Shown here: positions 1 through 9,895 of the stretch, one piece after another | Layout of the letters: the number at the start of each line of letters is the position of its first letter | How positions within the stretch are numbered: the stretch's first letter is position 1 | Assembly (NCBI GenBank): GCA_945876185.1 | Contig: CAMCMZ010000014.1 | Coordinates: 1 to 57,751 of the forward strand | Length of the DNA stretch: 57,751 bases | Direction of reading: 5' to 3' | Origin: Candidatus Kuenenia stuttgartensis | GTDB taxonomy: Bacteria; Planctomycetota; UBA11346 | Notes under the pieces: model-generated | The model's input: only the letters and a program-made list of their open reading frames with translations | What the model was told of the DNA's origin: nothing | The model's database searches: none | Position numbers and translations under genes: made by a program

Positions 1-302
1 GGGCTACCTTCACCTCGTCCCTACGGGACGGAAAACATCGGAAATTACAGTGAATTTAGAGGAAACGTGCGTCCCGTAGGGACGCTGTGAGGTTAGCCCG
101 GGGTTTCAACCCCGGGACGGGTAAGAAGAAGGTTGCCAGTCCCGTAGGGACGACTAAAGTTGAAGTAAAGTCTCAAATGTCGATCCCGACGGTAGGGCGG
201 TTGAACGGAAGTTGAAAATTCAGCTATGATCAAACGTCCAGTCTTTTCTGGTGAAGACCCACTCAGGCCGCGGATAGTCGTCTGCACGGATCAGGATCTC
301 TG
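1..302 (+). repeat. Partial copy of the 423-bp hairpin element (right-hand part)
   Basis: This stretch matches 57301-57602 with roughly two dozen differences by eye. It carries the same short hairpins: GTCCC-TAC-GGGAC copies and the 9-bp-stem palindrome CCCGGGGTT-TC-AACCCCGGG. The left part of the element lies outside the window. The right terminal repeat, starting with ACGGATCAGGATCTC at 286, is cut off after about 302, where another repeat family begins. It encodes nothing credible. Confidence 0.85.
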
Positions 303-470
303 AAACTACAAAAACCAGCAAAAACGCTTGCGTCTGGGACCGCCGGTTTGCAACCGGCCGCTGACCGCGGGGCGAGCCGGCCAAGGCCGGAAAGATGGTG
401 AATTGCTGGATAATTGTGGTCGGCCTTGGCTGGCTCGCTTGATCACCCTGTACGAATGGCCAATCCCCAG
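303..470 (+). repeat. Palindromic interspersed element, truncated copy (inverted relative to 19605-19796)
   Basis: The reverse complement of 19608-19772 matches this segment closely. Inside it are the imperfect hairpin of CCGCCGGTTTG with CAACCGG and a larger inverted pair, GCGAGCCGGCCAAGGCCG against CGGCCTTGGCTGGCTCGC. The right end is the same AATGGCCAATCCCCAG terminus seen at 19782-19797. The left terminus is missing, because the segment joins directly onto the 423-bp element at about 303. The layout is like a REP doublet (REPIN). No coding potential is apparent. Confidence 0.85.
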
Positions 471-471
471 A

Positions 472-488
472 GCGCGCCAGCGGCGCGC
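472..488. other. Short perfect hairpin in the gene-free leader
   Basis: GCGCGCC-AGC-GGCGCGC is a perfect 7-bp stem with a 3-nt loop, directly after the end of the preceding repeat element. It has the same build as the hairpins at 19475-19491. From 489 to 640 I see no further repeat and no credible gene. Confidence 0.6.
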
Positions 489-652
489 GGTCCCAGGCTT
501 AGCTTCACAGCATTGAGCCGGCCAAAGGTTTGCCCACCGAGGTTCGACCTCCTCGCCCGCAGCCTGCCCCCTGGCTGTTGCGCCGGCTGTTCACGGGGGT
601 TATGTTCTCCGCACGACACCATCGGCCGGCGCGTCGCGTGGTAGGAGACCTG

Positions 653-1402
653 ATGATGATGCCCCAAGCCTACCCCCTCCCCCGTGCCGGCTGGTTCGCC
701 GCGGCCTGCTGCACGGCTGTGGCCTGTTCGGCGTCCGGGGCCTGGGGTGCAGAAGATGGAAATCTCAGCCAGCTGCGCTTGGGCGTTTCCGGCCCGCCCC
801 CGCCCTCGGTCGAAGAAAAAGTCTCTGGCGTCAATGGTGGCGTCGACACGACCTACACGTGGCAAGGTTCAGATCACACCGCTATCCAGGTCAGCCTGGA
901 ATATCTGCGGGTTTCCACCGGAGCGTGGGGTGGCCCGGTGTACGGCCTCGCCGCGACGGCAACCCGCTACAATCTCACCCCGACCGGCTACACGGTCGGC
1001 AACACTACCTTCCAAAACGACGACCCCAGCCATCTCGGATCGTCCTCGATTGGCGGTCAACTCCTGGGCGGCTGGCAGTTCGGCGCGACCCGCGAGTCCG
1101 GCACCAGCGCCTTCGCCGAGATCCTCCCCTTCGTCGGTGGCGGTCTGGCCTGGGCCCAGACCCGCAACCGCGCCAATCCCAGCAGCCCCTACGAAACCAA
1201 CCGCGGCCGCGGCTGGTACGGCGAATACGGCTTCCGCCTGGGTGCCTTCATCGCTGAACGCAGCTGGTTCGCCGGCGTCACCTCAGCCTACACCGTCGGC
1301 AACGCCCTCGTCCGCATCGACACCGTCGGCGGCGGAACCTCCGAACTGCGCCTCGAACGCCGAGGCTGGGGCTGGGGCGTGGTCCTCGGCCACAACTTCT
1401 GA
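653..1402 (+). CDS. Exported beta-barrel-like protein of unknown function
   Basis: The chosen start is the first of three consecutive ATGs, because AGGAG at 643-647 sits five bases upstream. An upstream in-frame ATG at 530 would place a Pro/Arg-rich stretch before the signal peptide. The 249-residue product opens with a signal peptide whose hydrophobic core (FAAACCTAVACSASGAWG) ends in a plausible AWG-A cleavage site. The mature part has alternating polar/aromatic strands rich in Gly, Tyr and Trp, such as GGQLLGGWQFGA and RGWGWGVVLGHNF, and it ends in Phe. These are traits of outer-membrane barrels. This is fold-level inference only, with no named family. The giant exported protein gene follows 132 bp downstream on the same strand. 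Confidence 0.65.
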   Translation: MMMPQAYPLPRAGWFAAACCTAVACSASGAWGAEDGNLSQLRLGVSGPPPPSVEEKVSGVNGGVDTTYTWQGSDHTAIQVSLEYLRVSTGAWGGPVYGLAATATRYNLTPTGYTVGNTTFQNDDPSHLGSSSIGGQLLGGWQFGATRESGTSAFAEILPFVGGGLAWAQTRNRANPSSPYETNRGRGWYGEYGFRLGAFIAERSWFAGVTSAYTVGNALVRIDTVGGGTSELRLERRGWGWGVVLGHNF

Positions 1403-1470
1403 CCCGCCACCCATGGCGCGGCCACCGACACCCATGATCGACCGCACCCGTGTGCGCGCCGTCCGATCGC

Positions 1471-1489
1471 GGATGCTGCATCAGCATCC
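1471..1489. promoter_or_regulatory. Perfect hairpin between the two exported-protein genes
   Basis: GGATGCTG-CAT-CAGCATCC has an 8-bp stem and a 3-nt loop, 46 bp before the ATG at 1535. No T-run follows, so an intrinsic terminator is unlikely. It could be an operator or an mRNA-stabilising or attenuating hairpin. Confidence 0.4.
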
Positions 1490-1534
1490 TCACGCAACAG
1501 TCTTCTCCGTCATCGCCTTCCAGGGAAAGCACCC

Positions 1535-4500
1535 ATGAAGCCTACTACCCGTTCTTTTGCCAGTTCTTTGGCGTTCCTGTCTCTGATCCTCGGCAGCCTG
1601 TGCGCCGGCGACGCGGTGCAGGTGGTCGCCACCTCGCCTGCCGCCAACGAGCAAAACCTTGTGCCCGGCCAGGTTCTGTTCACCCGCACCGGCAGCGGCA
1701 CGTCGCTGACGGTGAACTACCGCATCTCGGGATCGGCGCATCCGACGAATCCGGCGGGCAACAATCAGGATGGCTCTGTCGCTGCCGTCAATATTATCAC
1801 TAGTGGAAGCGGCTATCTGTCAAGCACAACCAATCTCGCCTTTAGCGGGGTAGCATCACCCGCCTTCAATCCCGCTGCGACAGCCAATAGCATCGGCGGC
1901 CGGGTTACTGCGATCAATGTCATCAGTGGCGGAACGAATTACACGTCCATTCCATCGGTGACCATTATAGGCGATGGATCCGGCGCAACCGGTTCGGCGG
2001 TGTTGAGCGGCTATGTGAGTCAAATCAATGTTTCCGGAGGTGGAACCGGATACACCGGCACTCCCTCCGTATCGATTTCCGGCAGTGGTGGAGCCACCGC
2101 TACGGCCACCGTGGATCTGATCAGCGGTACCGTCACCTCCGTCAACATCACTAATGGGGGCAACGACTATACCATTGCGCCAAATATAACCTTTACTGGT
2201 GGAGGTGCCACGGTATTGGCAACCGCCACTGCAGCGATTGCTTTCAAGGTTGGTTCCGTGAATGTTACGAGCAGTGGCCAGGGATACACGTTTGCCTCGG
2301 TAGCATTCGGCTCCAATGCTGGTGGATCAGGCGCGACAGGGGCAGTGACCCTGACCGGCAGTCCGGTCAATTCCACGACGCTTTCCAATACCGGCTACGG
2401 TTACCAGATGCCGACCGTCCAAATTGGAACTGGACAAGCATTTTTGGCTACAAATATGACGGGCAACAACAACGATGTTCTGCTTTCAGCGATTGCCCTT
2501 GGTGATAGCGGAAATGCCATCAGTCTGACCTTGGTGGATCCGGGCAGCGCGAATCAAACGTTATTGCCAACGATTTCGGGAAAAACGATTTCAATTAGTT
2601 TAGCAACAGACAATGCGGGAGCCATTTCTACGACCGCAACCCAACTCATTTCATTAATCAACGCAACCCCATCCATCGCAGCCTTGGTTACGGCTTCGCT
2701 AAAAATCGGTAATGATGGGACGGGAATTGTCACGGCACTAACGAAAACGTATCTTGTCACCGCTATCGTTAGACCGGTGATCAACAATGGGGCACTGAGT
2801 CATCTCGCGATCGAAAACGCAGGCAGCGGCTACACCAGTGCTCCAACCGTCACCATCGCACCGCCAACAGCCGGGGCCACCGCCATCGCGACTGCCACCA
2901 TTGACTCCCTGGGTCGGGTTAATGGCTTCACCATTACCAATGCCGGCAGCGGATACGGTCCGACCGCCACGGCGAATGATACGGCAACAATAGCGGAAAC
3001 CCAGGCAACCTTTGGAATCGTGCTTGCAGGGCCGGATTACGTCGCGCCAGCCGGTTCCTCCATCGACGCCACCACCGGCGATCTGATCGGCACCTTTACC
3101 TTCTCCGCAAACCAGACCGCATTTGCTTTAGACATCACACCTCGACGCAATGGTGTCGGCGGTGCCCGCACCGCCGTAGTATCGATAGATCCGGATCCGC
3201 TGGGCATCTATATCGTTGGCCAACAAAGTTCCGCCCCGATCTCGATCGCCGACGCTGACAACCAGGCTAGTCTGAGCGTTACCAAACCGACCGCCTATCC
3301 GACCTTGCCGACCATCCCCACGCCGGCTTATCCCCTCGAAGTTCAGGGTCGCGGCGAATGGCTGGTCCATCTCAACAACCAGGATTATCGCAGCGTGGCG
3401 GTGCAACTGGCTGGTGATTCCGTCGTGGGACCGCAAGCGGTCCTCGACACCGACTACTGGTTCGGATTCAATAACCTCTCCATTGCTGGCACGGCAAATC
3501 AATATGTAACCGTGGTGCCGTTGGATCCTGCTGCAAATCCTTTGCCGGCCCCTCCAGGTCCGGGCTCTACCACCATTCCCGTCAGTTCACTTTGGGTCTT
3601 TGGCGGTAACGACATCGTGGTGTTCGAGAACCCGACCAGCATCGTGAATGGGATCTACACCGTCACGGGTTGGACGGCGGGCACCTCCACCAACAATCCG
3701 ACCATCACCATCAGTCCGGCGCTCAAGGAGATCCAGACCGGATATGGCAGCACCCGGGTTCGCAGATTGGCTGAAAGAGTCCAGGGCAGTGGACAGGTCA
3801 CGACCACGGTATTCGGCAGCGACCCAGATATCTATTATTTTGCCTTCCCGGTCATCACCAACAACACTCCCCAGGCCAGGCGCAGCATCAACCTTACTAT
3901 GCTTCAAAATGATGATTACCGTACTTTGTCCCCGACCAGCGGCACGGTGACTTTGGCAGACGACGCTGTGACGACCGGCCTTCGCTTCAACAGCAATGCT
4001 GGCAAGCCGAGCACCAATGGCATCATTGATGTCGTGCTCAGCAATCCTTTCCCGACCGCCGTCAACGTTCCATTCACGGTAATTTCCGGTGGTTCTGCCG
4101 TGCTGGGCACCGACTACACCATCAGCGGCGTCGACACCGCCACGGGACTCGGATCGATCCAGGTTCCGGCCAACACCACCACTGCCCAGATCGTGGTGCA
4201 ACCGATCAGCAACCTGGATCCAGCGACCAAATCGCTGTCGCTGCAATTGCTGACCACACCTGACTACCTGCTCGCCCCGACCGGCACGTCCGGCGTGAAC
4301 CCCTCGGCCTCCCTTTCGATCGCCCCGGCCCCACGCACGGTCGGCGGACTGCCGGTCTATCTGGGCATCACCAGCGGATCCGTGGCCGAAGGAACCGCTG
4401 GATCCCTTCGAATCTTCCTCAGCAACGCGGCCGGCGTCGAGCTGGCGTCAGATCCCGTCAACAATGTCCTGGCCAACGGTGCCGCCGTGCTGATCAGCGT

Positions 4501-7500
4501 CAGCGGCACGGCGGTGACGGGTGTGGATTACCAGGCGCTTGCCACTTCAGTGCAGATGGATGCTGGAACCGCCTCCAAGACCATCCCGATCCAGACCATC
4601 AACAACCGGACCGCGATCATCGACCACACCCTGGCCATCAGCCTGCTGCCTGGGGCAGGTTACCAGTTGTCCACCCTCGCCACGGGAACCCTGACCATCC
4701 AGGACACTTCCCCAAGCATCTCCATCTCGCAACCGATCACCGCACCGGTTGAAGGCGGGGCTGGGGTCAACTTCACGATCACTGCCTCGCGCACGGTCGA
4801 CCGTCTGACTTTGGTCGGATTCACCATTGGTGGCACCGCGTCTGCCAATGTCGACTACACCCTGATTGCCAATGGCAATGGGGTCATCAATTACCCCGGC
4901 CTGACCGGAACCACCGAGATCCAACTTGGATCCAGCACCACCACCGTGACCGTCCTGGCCACCTCCGATACGATTACTGATCCTGGCGAGACGATCATCC
5001 TGACTGTGGTTGCAGACACTCAGGCACTTCCCAACTACAAGCTCGGTACGCCGGCCTCAACCCTTACTGCCACCACCACCATCGTTGAGGCACCGGTCGC
5101 ATCCATCGCCACTATCTCAATTGCCGCCACCAGTTCGACCGCAACCCAGGCTGCCACGCCGGTCCCTGGCATTTTCAAAATCACCGCAAACCGCACCGCG
5201 AGCCCCAGCAACGCCGCCATCAGCGTCAATCTGCCGGTCGGCGGAACCGCCGTGCCGGGAACCGGATTCGCCTACGCTCCGTTGCCAACAAACGTGATCC
5301 TGGCTGAATTGACTACCACAGTTGATGCGCCAGCCGGAGCCTCTTTCCTGACTGCCACCGTCGTGGGTGGAGGCGCCACCACCATACCCAAAGACGCCAT
5401 CCTGCGCATCGGCACCGGTGCCACCGAAGTGACGGTGGCCTCGACCACCACGGTCGGTGCGACAGCCACCGTGATACCGTTGAATTCCCCACCCTTGGCC
5501 GCACCAGTGCCAACTGCAACCAGCGTTGGCGTTTGCACCGCCGTGGTGCCAGTCACCCCGCTCAGCAGCACGACCAGCTACAATGGGCAAACGGTGATCG
5601 TCACCCTTGCTCCGATCATCGGAGCCAACTGGAGTCTTGCCACATCGCCGCTCAAAACCACCGACACCGTCACCATCCTAAGCGGTTATCCCCGCATGAG
5701 CATCTCACCCGACATAGCGCCGGTTGAAGGCGGCGTCAACGGCACCTTCACCGTCACCGCCAGTCAATCGGTCGGTACCGATGTAACCATCGCTTATACC
5801 GTCGACAGTACCAGTACCGCTACGTCCGGGGTCGACTTCACCGCCTTGCTAGGAACCGTGGTCATCCCCCAGGGCAGCAACATGGCGACGATAACTGTCG
5901 CCGCCTTGGCCGACAACGTCGCCGAAGTTGGCGAAACCGTGGACGTCACCTTAATTCCTGATCCTGCCCCGGTGACCGCGTATCATCTGACCGCAACCAC
6001 GACCGCGAGTTTGACTATCATCGAACCGTCAACGACTCCCATCGCGACGGTGTCCGCCACGGCGACCACGCCGATCGCCACCCAATCCGCCACGCCGGTG
6101 CCTGGACTGGTGACGATCAGCGCCACGCGCGTGGGCAACACCAATGCCGCTCTTACCGTCAGCCTTCCGGTGGGCGGCACTGCGGTTCCCGGTTTGGCGT
6201 ACACCGCCCTGCCGGCCAACATCGTCCTAGCGGAATTGGTGACCACGGTTGATGCGCCTGCGGGGGCTGCCTTCCTGACCGCCCAGGTCGTCGGTGGCGG
6301 CACCGCGACGATCCCTTCCAACGGAGTGCTGCGGATCGGCAGTGGATCCACCGTGACGGTTGCCAGTGCAACGACGGTTGGTGCGACCGGGACCGTTATT
6401 CCGCTGCTATCGGTCCTGAGCGCTCCGGTTGCCAGCGCCACGAGCATTGGCGTCTGCTCGGCAACTGCGGCCATCACCCCGACCAGTAGTTCGATTAACT
6501 ACGATGGTCAAACCGTGGTGATCACCCTGGCCGACGGCGCAAACTGGAGCGCCGCCACCGCTCCTTCCAACACCGCCACCGTTACCATTCGCAGCGGTTA
6601 CCCGCGCTTGAGCATTGCCGCCGGCATCGCCCCGGTTGAAGGCGGCGTCAACGGCACCTTCACCGTCACTGCCAGTCAGACGGTCGCGGCTGATGTGACC
6701 GTCGCCTATACCGTCGCCGGCACCGCCACCTCGGGGGTTGACTTCACCGCCTTACAGGGATCCGTGACCATCCCCAAGGGCAGCAACACCGCGACCATCA
6801 CGGTCGTCGCCCTGGCCGACAGCGTCACCGATCCGGGCGAAACGGTTATCGTGACCTTGATCCCCGATCCGACCTTGGTGACCACCTACCACCTGACTTC
6901 GACAGATCGCGATACCCTGATCATCGCTGAACCCTCGGCCACATCCATCGCCACCGTCGCCGCCGTGGCCACCACGGCGCTGGCGACTCAGGCACCGACC
7001 CCGGTTCCGGGGCAGATCACGATCAGCGCCACGCGTTCCGGCACGACCAATTCCGCCCTGACCGTTGGATTGCCGATCGGCGGCACCGCTCTTCCCGGCA
7101 CCGCCTACACAGCCTTACAGTCCAACGTGATTCTGGCCGAACTGGTGACCACCATCGACACCCCGGTCGGAGCGGGCTTCATCACTGCCCAAGTGGTCGG
7201 TGGCGTCAGTACGACCATCCCGGCGGGTGGAATCCTGCGGATTGGCACCGGCCCAACGGCAACCTTAGTCACGGTGGCCGCAACCATAACGGTCGGCGCA
7301 ACCGGCACGACGATCCCTCTGCAAAACATCCTGGCAGCACCGGTTCTGGCTACGACCAGCGTCGGGGTCTGCACGGCGGTGGTCCCTGTCACACCAGTTC
7401 CCAGCGCGACCAACTACGACGGCCAGACCATCGCCATCACCCTGGCGAATGGTGCTAACTGGACCGCTGACACCACCCCGGCCACGGTGACCATCCGCAG

Positions 7501-8572
7501 CGGGTACGCCAAGATCAGCGTCGCCGCCGGTACCGCACCCGTCGAGGGCGGGGTCGACGGCACCTTCACGGTCACCTCCAGCCAGACAGCTACGGCCGAC
7601 ATCGTGGTCTCCTATGCGGTTTCCGGCACCGCGACCTCAGGCGTCGACTTCACCGCCCTGGGCGGGAAGGTGACCATAAGCAGCGGCAGCAGCACGGCGT
7701 CCATCCCCGTCCACGCGATTTCCGATGCGGCGGATCCCAATGAGACGGTGGTGGTGACCTTGTCACCGGATCCGGCAACGGATCTGACCAAGATCGCCTA
7801 TCACCTCGCTTCCACCTCCACCAGCGCCAGCGTGATCATCGTCGAACCACCGGCCGCCTCGCTGGCCACGATTTCGGTCCAGGCGGTGGAACCGCTGGCC
7901 ATCCAGACCGAGACTCCGGTTCCGGGCTGGATCGCCGTAGTCGCGGAACGCCGGGGCAGCACCAGCAACGCCAAGATCACGGCCAACCTGGCCATCAGCG
8001 GCACCGCCAGCCCGGGGGTAGCCTACACCGCCCTGCCGAGCACGGTTGAATTCGCTGAACTGGTCACCACCGTCGATGCCGCTGCGGGTATCGGATTCCT
8101 GACCGCCAAGGTCGTCGGTGGAACCGACGTCAGGCTGTTCGCCGGTGATTGGCTACGAGTCGGATCCGCCTTCACGGTCGTCACAGTGGCTTCGGATGTC
8201 ACCGTGACCGCCGCCGCCACCGTCATCCCCCTGCGGGCAACCTTGGGCGCAGCCGTGCTGACCGGCACCAGCATCGGTGTGATGACCTCGTATCTGGCTG
8301 TCGTTCCGATCTACGGCACCATTGATTATTCGGGCCGGACGGTGATCGCGACCGTAGTGGCGCCCGCCGGAGCGAACTGGGTTGCCGCAGCGCCGCCGGA
8401 CAACAGCGCCACGGTCACCATTGCGTCCAGCGCCACTCCTCCGGGGGAAATCGGCAAACCCGCGCCGGTCGCCGGAAGCACCAAGAGTTCCGGCAAATGC
8501 GGTCTCGGCGGTGGCCTCGCGGTGGTCGGCCTGGCCGGAATGCTGCTGCTGGCCTGGCGTCGACGCCGCTGA
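1535..8572 (+). CDS. Giant exported Calx-beta repeat protein with a Cys-containing C-terminal sorting-type tail
   Basis: The 2345-residue product starts with a signal peptide (MKPTTRSFASSLAFLSLILG, then SLCAG). Residues about 80-500 carry repeated Gly/Thr strands of the type GGxGYTxxPxVxI. A segment near residues 310-420 (AQLIxxIN/LVTA type) resembles modules seen in phage and surface proteins. The middle is Calx-beta-like. Four super-repeats begin near residues 1189, 1502, 1804 and 2109, each led by a 170-residue block with TPVPG and VPGxxYTALP motifs. The first three are followed by a Calx-beta domain with PVEGGVxGTFTVT and TSGVDFTAL. The end is tripartite: Gly/Cys motif GKCGLGGG (Cys about 2322), a hydrophobic helix, and WRRRR. 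That pattern recalls MYXO-CTERM or Synerg-CTERM signals, which are processed by dedicated proteases. It is probably a surface or secreted adhesin, but the ligand is unknown. Confidence 0.85.
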   Translation: MKPTTRSFASSLAFLSLILGSLCAGDAVQVVATSPAANEQNLVPGQVLFTRTGSGTSLTVNYRISGSAHPTNPAGNNQDGSVAAVNIITSGSGYLSSTTNLAFSGVASPAFNPAATANSIGGRVTAINVISGGTNYTSIPSVTIIGDGSGATGSAVLSGYVSQINVSGGGTGYTGTPSVSISGSGGATATATVDLISGTVTSVNITNGGNDYTIAPNITFTGGGATVLATATAAIAFKVGSVNVTSSGQGYTFASVAFGSNAGGSGATGAVTLTGSPVNSTTLSNTGYGYQMPTVQIGTGQAFLATNMTGNNNDVLLSAIALGDSGNAISLTLVDPGSANQTLLPTISGKTISISLATDNAGAISTTATQLISLINATPSIAALVTASLKIGNDGTGIVTALTKTYLVTAIVRPVINNGALSHLAIENAGSGYTSAPTVTIAPPTAGATAIATATIDSLGRVNGFTITNAGSGYGPTATANDTATIAETQATFGIVLAGPDYVAPAGSSIDATTGDLIGTFTFSANQTAFALDITPRRNGVGGARTAVVSIDPDPLGIYIVGQQSSAPISIADADNQASLSVTKPTAYPTLPTIPTPAYPLEVQGRGEWLVHLNNQDYRSVAVQLAGDSVVGPQAVLDTDYWFGFNNLSIAGTANQYVTVVPLDPAANPLPAPPGPGSTTIPVSSLWVFGGNDIVVFENPTSIVNGIYTVTGWTAGTSTNNPTITISPALKEIQTGYGSTRVRRLAERVQGSGQVTTTVFGSDPDIYYFAFPVITNNTPQARRSINLTMLQNDDYRTLSPTSGTVTLADDAVTTGLRFNSNAGKPSTNGIIDVVLSNPFPTAVNVPFTVISGGSAVLGTDYTISGVDTATGLGSIQVPANTTTAQIVVQPISNLDPATKSLSLQLLTTPDYLLAPTGTSGVNPSASLSIAPAPRTVGGLPVYLGITSGSVAEGTAGSLRIFLSNAAGVELASDPVNNVLANGAAVLISVSGTAVTGVDYQALATSVQMDAGTASKTIPIQTINNRTAIIDHTLAISLLPGAGYQLSTLATGTLTIQDTSPSISISQPITAPVEGGAGVNFTITASRTVDRLTLVGFTIGGTASANVDYTLIANGNGVINYPGLTGTTEIQLGSSTTTVTVLATSDTITDPGETIILTVVADTQALPNYKLGTPASTLTATTTIVEAPVASIATISIAATSSTATQAATPVPGIFKITANRTASPSNAAISVNLPVGGTAVPGTGFAYAPLPTNVILAELTTTVDAPAGASFLTATVVGGGATTIPKDAILRIGTGATEVTVASTTTVGATATVIPLNSPPLAAPVPTATSVGVCTAVVPVTPLSSTTSYNGQTVIVTLAPIIGANWSLATSPLKTTDTVTILSGYPRMSISPDIAPVEGGVNGTFTVTASQSVGTDVTIAYTVDSTSTATSGVDFTALLGTVVIPQGSNMATITVAALADNVAEVGETVDVTLIPDPAPVTAYHLTATTTASLTIIEPSTTPIATVSATATTPIATQSATPVPGLVTISATRVGNTNAALTVSLPVGGTAVPGLAYTALPANIVLAELVTTVDAPAGAAFLTAQVVGGGTATIPSNGVLRIGSGSTVTVASATTVGATGTVIPLLSVLSAPVASATSIGVCSATAAITPTSSSINYDGQTVVITLADGANWSAATAPSNTATVTIRSGYPRLSIAAGIAPVEGGVNGTFTVTASQTVAADVTVAYTVAGTATSGVDFTALQGSVTIPKGSNTATITVVALADSVTDPGETVIVTLIPDPTLVTTYHLTSTDRDTLIIAEPSATSIATVAAVATTALATQAPTPVPGQITISATRSGTTNSALTVGLPIGGTALPGTAYTALQSNVILAELVTTIDTPVGAGFITAQVVGGVSTTIPAGGILRIGTGPTATLVTVAATITVGATGTTIPLQNILAAPVLATTSVGVCTAVVPVTPVPSATNYDGQTIAITLANGANWTADTTPATVTIRSGYAKISVAAGTAPVEGGVDGTFTVTSSQTATADIVVSYAVSGTATSGVDFTALGGKVTISSGSSTASIPVHAISDAADPNETVVVTLSPDPATDLTKIAYHLASTSTSASVIIVEPPAASLATISVQAVEPLAIQTETPVPGWIAVVAERRGSTSNAKITANLAISGTASPGVAYTALPSTVEFAELVTTVDAAAGIGFLTAKVVGGTDVRLFAGDWLRVGSAFTVVTVASDVTVTAAATVIPLRATLGAAVLTGTSIGVMTSYLAVVPIYGTIDYSGRTVIATVVAPAGANWVAAAPPDNSATVTIASSATPPGEIGKPAPVAGSTKSSGKCGLGGGLAVVGLAGMLLLAWRRRR
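5098..8430 (+). repeat. Four tandem super-repeats inside the giant surface gene
   Basis: Homologous units start near 5098, 6038, 6943 and 7858, a period of about 905-940 bp. They are readable at the DNA level, for example in recurring GTTGAAGGCGGCGTCAACGG and GGTGGCGGCACCGC-type words. The fourth unit lacks the Calx-beta half and runs into the sorting-type tail. Confidence 0.85.
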
Positions 8573-8594
8573 ATTCCGGGATAAACGCGAATGC

Positions 8595-8632
8595 GGAAAC
8601 GGCCGGGGGTTATCTTCCGGCCGTTTCGTTTT
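8595..8632 (+). terminator. Intrinsic terminator of the giant surface gene
   Basis: GAAACGGCCGG at 8596-8606 pairs perfectly with CCGGCCGTTTC at 8617-8627 across a 10-nt loop, followed by GTTTT. It begins 23 bp after the stop codon and lies between two convergent genes. Confidence 0.9.
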
Positions 8633-8662
8633 CAGGTCACCTGCGATCGACGCCCGCCGGGA

Positions 8663-9805
8663 TCACCGTTTCGGATCCGGTGGAATGACGAAATCCTTGG
8701 TTTCCACCTTGTCCTGGACCCAGGCGACGAAGGTAGCGAAGGGGCAGAGCAGGGCGCCGAGTTTCAGTTCGTCGGTGAGTGGCAAGGCCGGGTAGCGTTC
8801 CTGGGCGAGGATGTGCAGGCGTTCGCGGGTGCCCAGGCCCTGGAATCGGTCGCGGTAGGTCGGATGCGCGCTGGCACGGGCGACGCGGGCGTAGACCTCG
8901 TGCAATTGCACGATCTTCTGCAGGAGTTGGCCAAGCCGGAACGCCTTCTGGCCGGCGGTCTGGCCCTGCATGAACGGATAGAGATGCGCGGTGGCCTCGA
9001 TCGCAAGCAGCCAACTGAGCACGGTCGGGTGCGCCTCGGCTTCGCTGGGATCAAATTCGTCGCGATGCAGGTAGGTCAGGAACACCTGGCGGAAAAACCG
9101 ACTGCGCAGGCGGTCGCGGATGAGCAGTTGCCGGGTGGCGCGGAGTTCGGATTCGGGCAGCGAACGCAGCGGTTCCTCGACCTCGCGCGGCAGGGGCGGG
9201 GCGCCGGCAGCGTCATCCCACACGGTGTCGGCGCCCTCGGGTCGACGCAGGCGGCGGAACGTCGACAGGGCGCGCTGGGCGAAGGCCGGGGTGAAAAGCA
9301 GGCTGTCGGCCAAATCGGGATTGCCGAAGACGGGCGTGACCGGCTGGAGCATCAACGGGATGCGCGACAACGGCAGTTCGCGCAGATCCGACAGCGGCGG
9401 AGCCTCGCCCTGGGCCTCGCCAAGCGACGTTCGCACCCGGCGATACACGCCGATGGCGTGAATCTGCATGGTGGCGACCTCGATACCGGATTCCTCGCGC
9501 AGTAGGCACATTTCCTCAACCAGGGCGGCGCGCAGGGTGTGGTCGCGGTAGCGGTTGATGTCCGCGAGCTTGCCCAGGGTGGCGGTGACCCGCTCCTGTT
9601 CGCTGTCCAGGTCGAGTTGGGCCAGCATCGCCTTGAGGCGCGGGTGTTCCACTTCGCCGGTGACCCAGGTGTCGGACAGGCCGGATTCCATCTCTTCGAT
9701 GAGCTGCCGGTGGCGCTCAATCAGCAGCGGTCGCCGGGCCTCGACGATGAATTCCTCGGTGGTCAGCTCGATTTCGTCGGACGGCGTAGGGTCGGGCATG
9801 GGCAC
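8663..9805 (-). CDS. Conserved-looking protein of unknown function, 380 residues
   Basis: I do not recognise a family. The protein is soluble and rich in charged residues and Leu, with no signal peptide or membrane segment. It reads as mostly helical, for example the N-terminal run PLLIERHRQLIEEMESGL and a C-terminal part with ERLHILAQERYPALPL. It is the last gene of the leftward block, 90 bp downstream of the UbiA-family gene. Codon usage resembles the neighbours, and no better frame exists on the other strand. ATGs at codons 1 and 3 are both usable starts, and neither has a clear Shine-Dalgarno sequence. It is probably real but unassigned. Confidence 0.7.
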   Translation of the reverse strand: MPMPDPTPSDEIELTTEEFIVEARRPLLIERHRQLIEEMESGLSDTWVTGEVEHPRLKAMLAQLDLDSEQERVTATLGKLADINRYRDHTLRAALVEEMCLLREESGIEVATMQIHAIGVYRRVRTSLGEAQGEAPPLSDLRELPLSRIPLMLQPVTPVFGNPDLADSLLFTPAFAQRALSTFRRLRRPEGADTVWDDAAGAPPLPREVEEPLRSLPESELRATRQLLIRDRLRSRFFRQVFLTYLHRDEFDPSEAEAHPTVLSWLLAIEATAHLYPFMQGQTAGQKAFRLGQLLQKIVQLHEVYARVARASAHPTYRDRFQGLGTRERLHILAQERYPALPLTDELKLGALLCPFATFVAWVQDKVETKDFVIPPDPKR

Positions 9806-9895
9806 GGCTTGCCACGCCGGCAGGCGGGGTCAACCAGGCAGGCCGGGATTCGCCGACGGTGGCGGATACGCGGGCTGGATTCCACCCGCAGGCAG

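Noticed and set aside
443-865. Minus-strand frame opposite the first exported protein
   Set aside because: It runs across repeat DNA and the signal-peptide region, is Arg/Gly-rich throughout, and has no domain. The plus-strand gene has a good ribosome-binding site and signal peptide.
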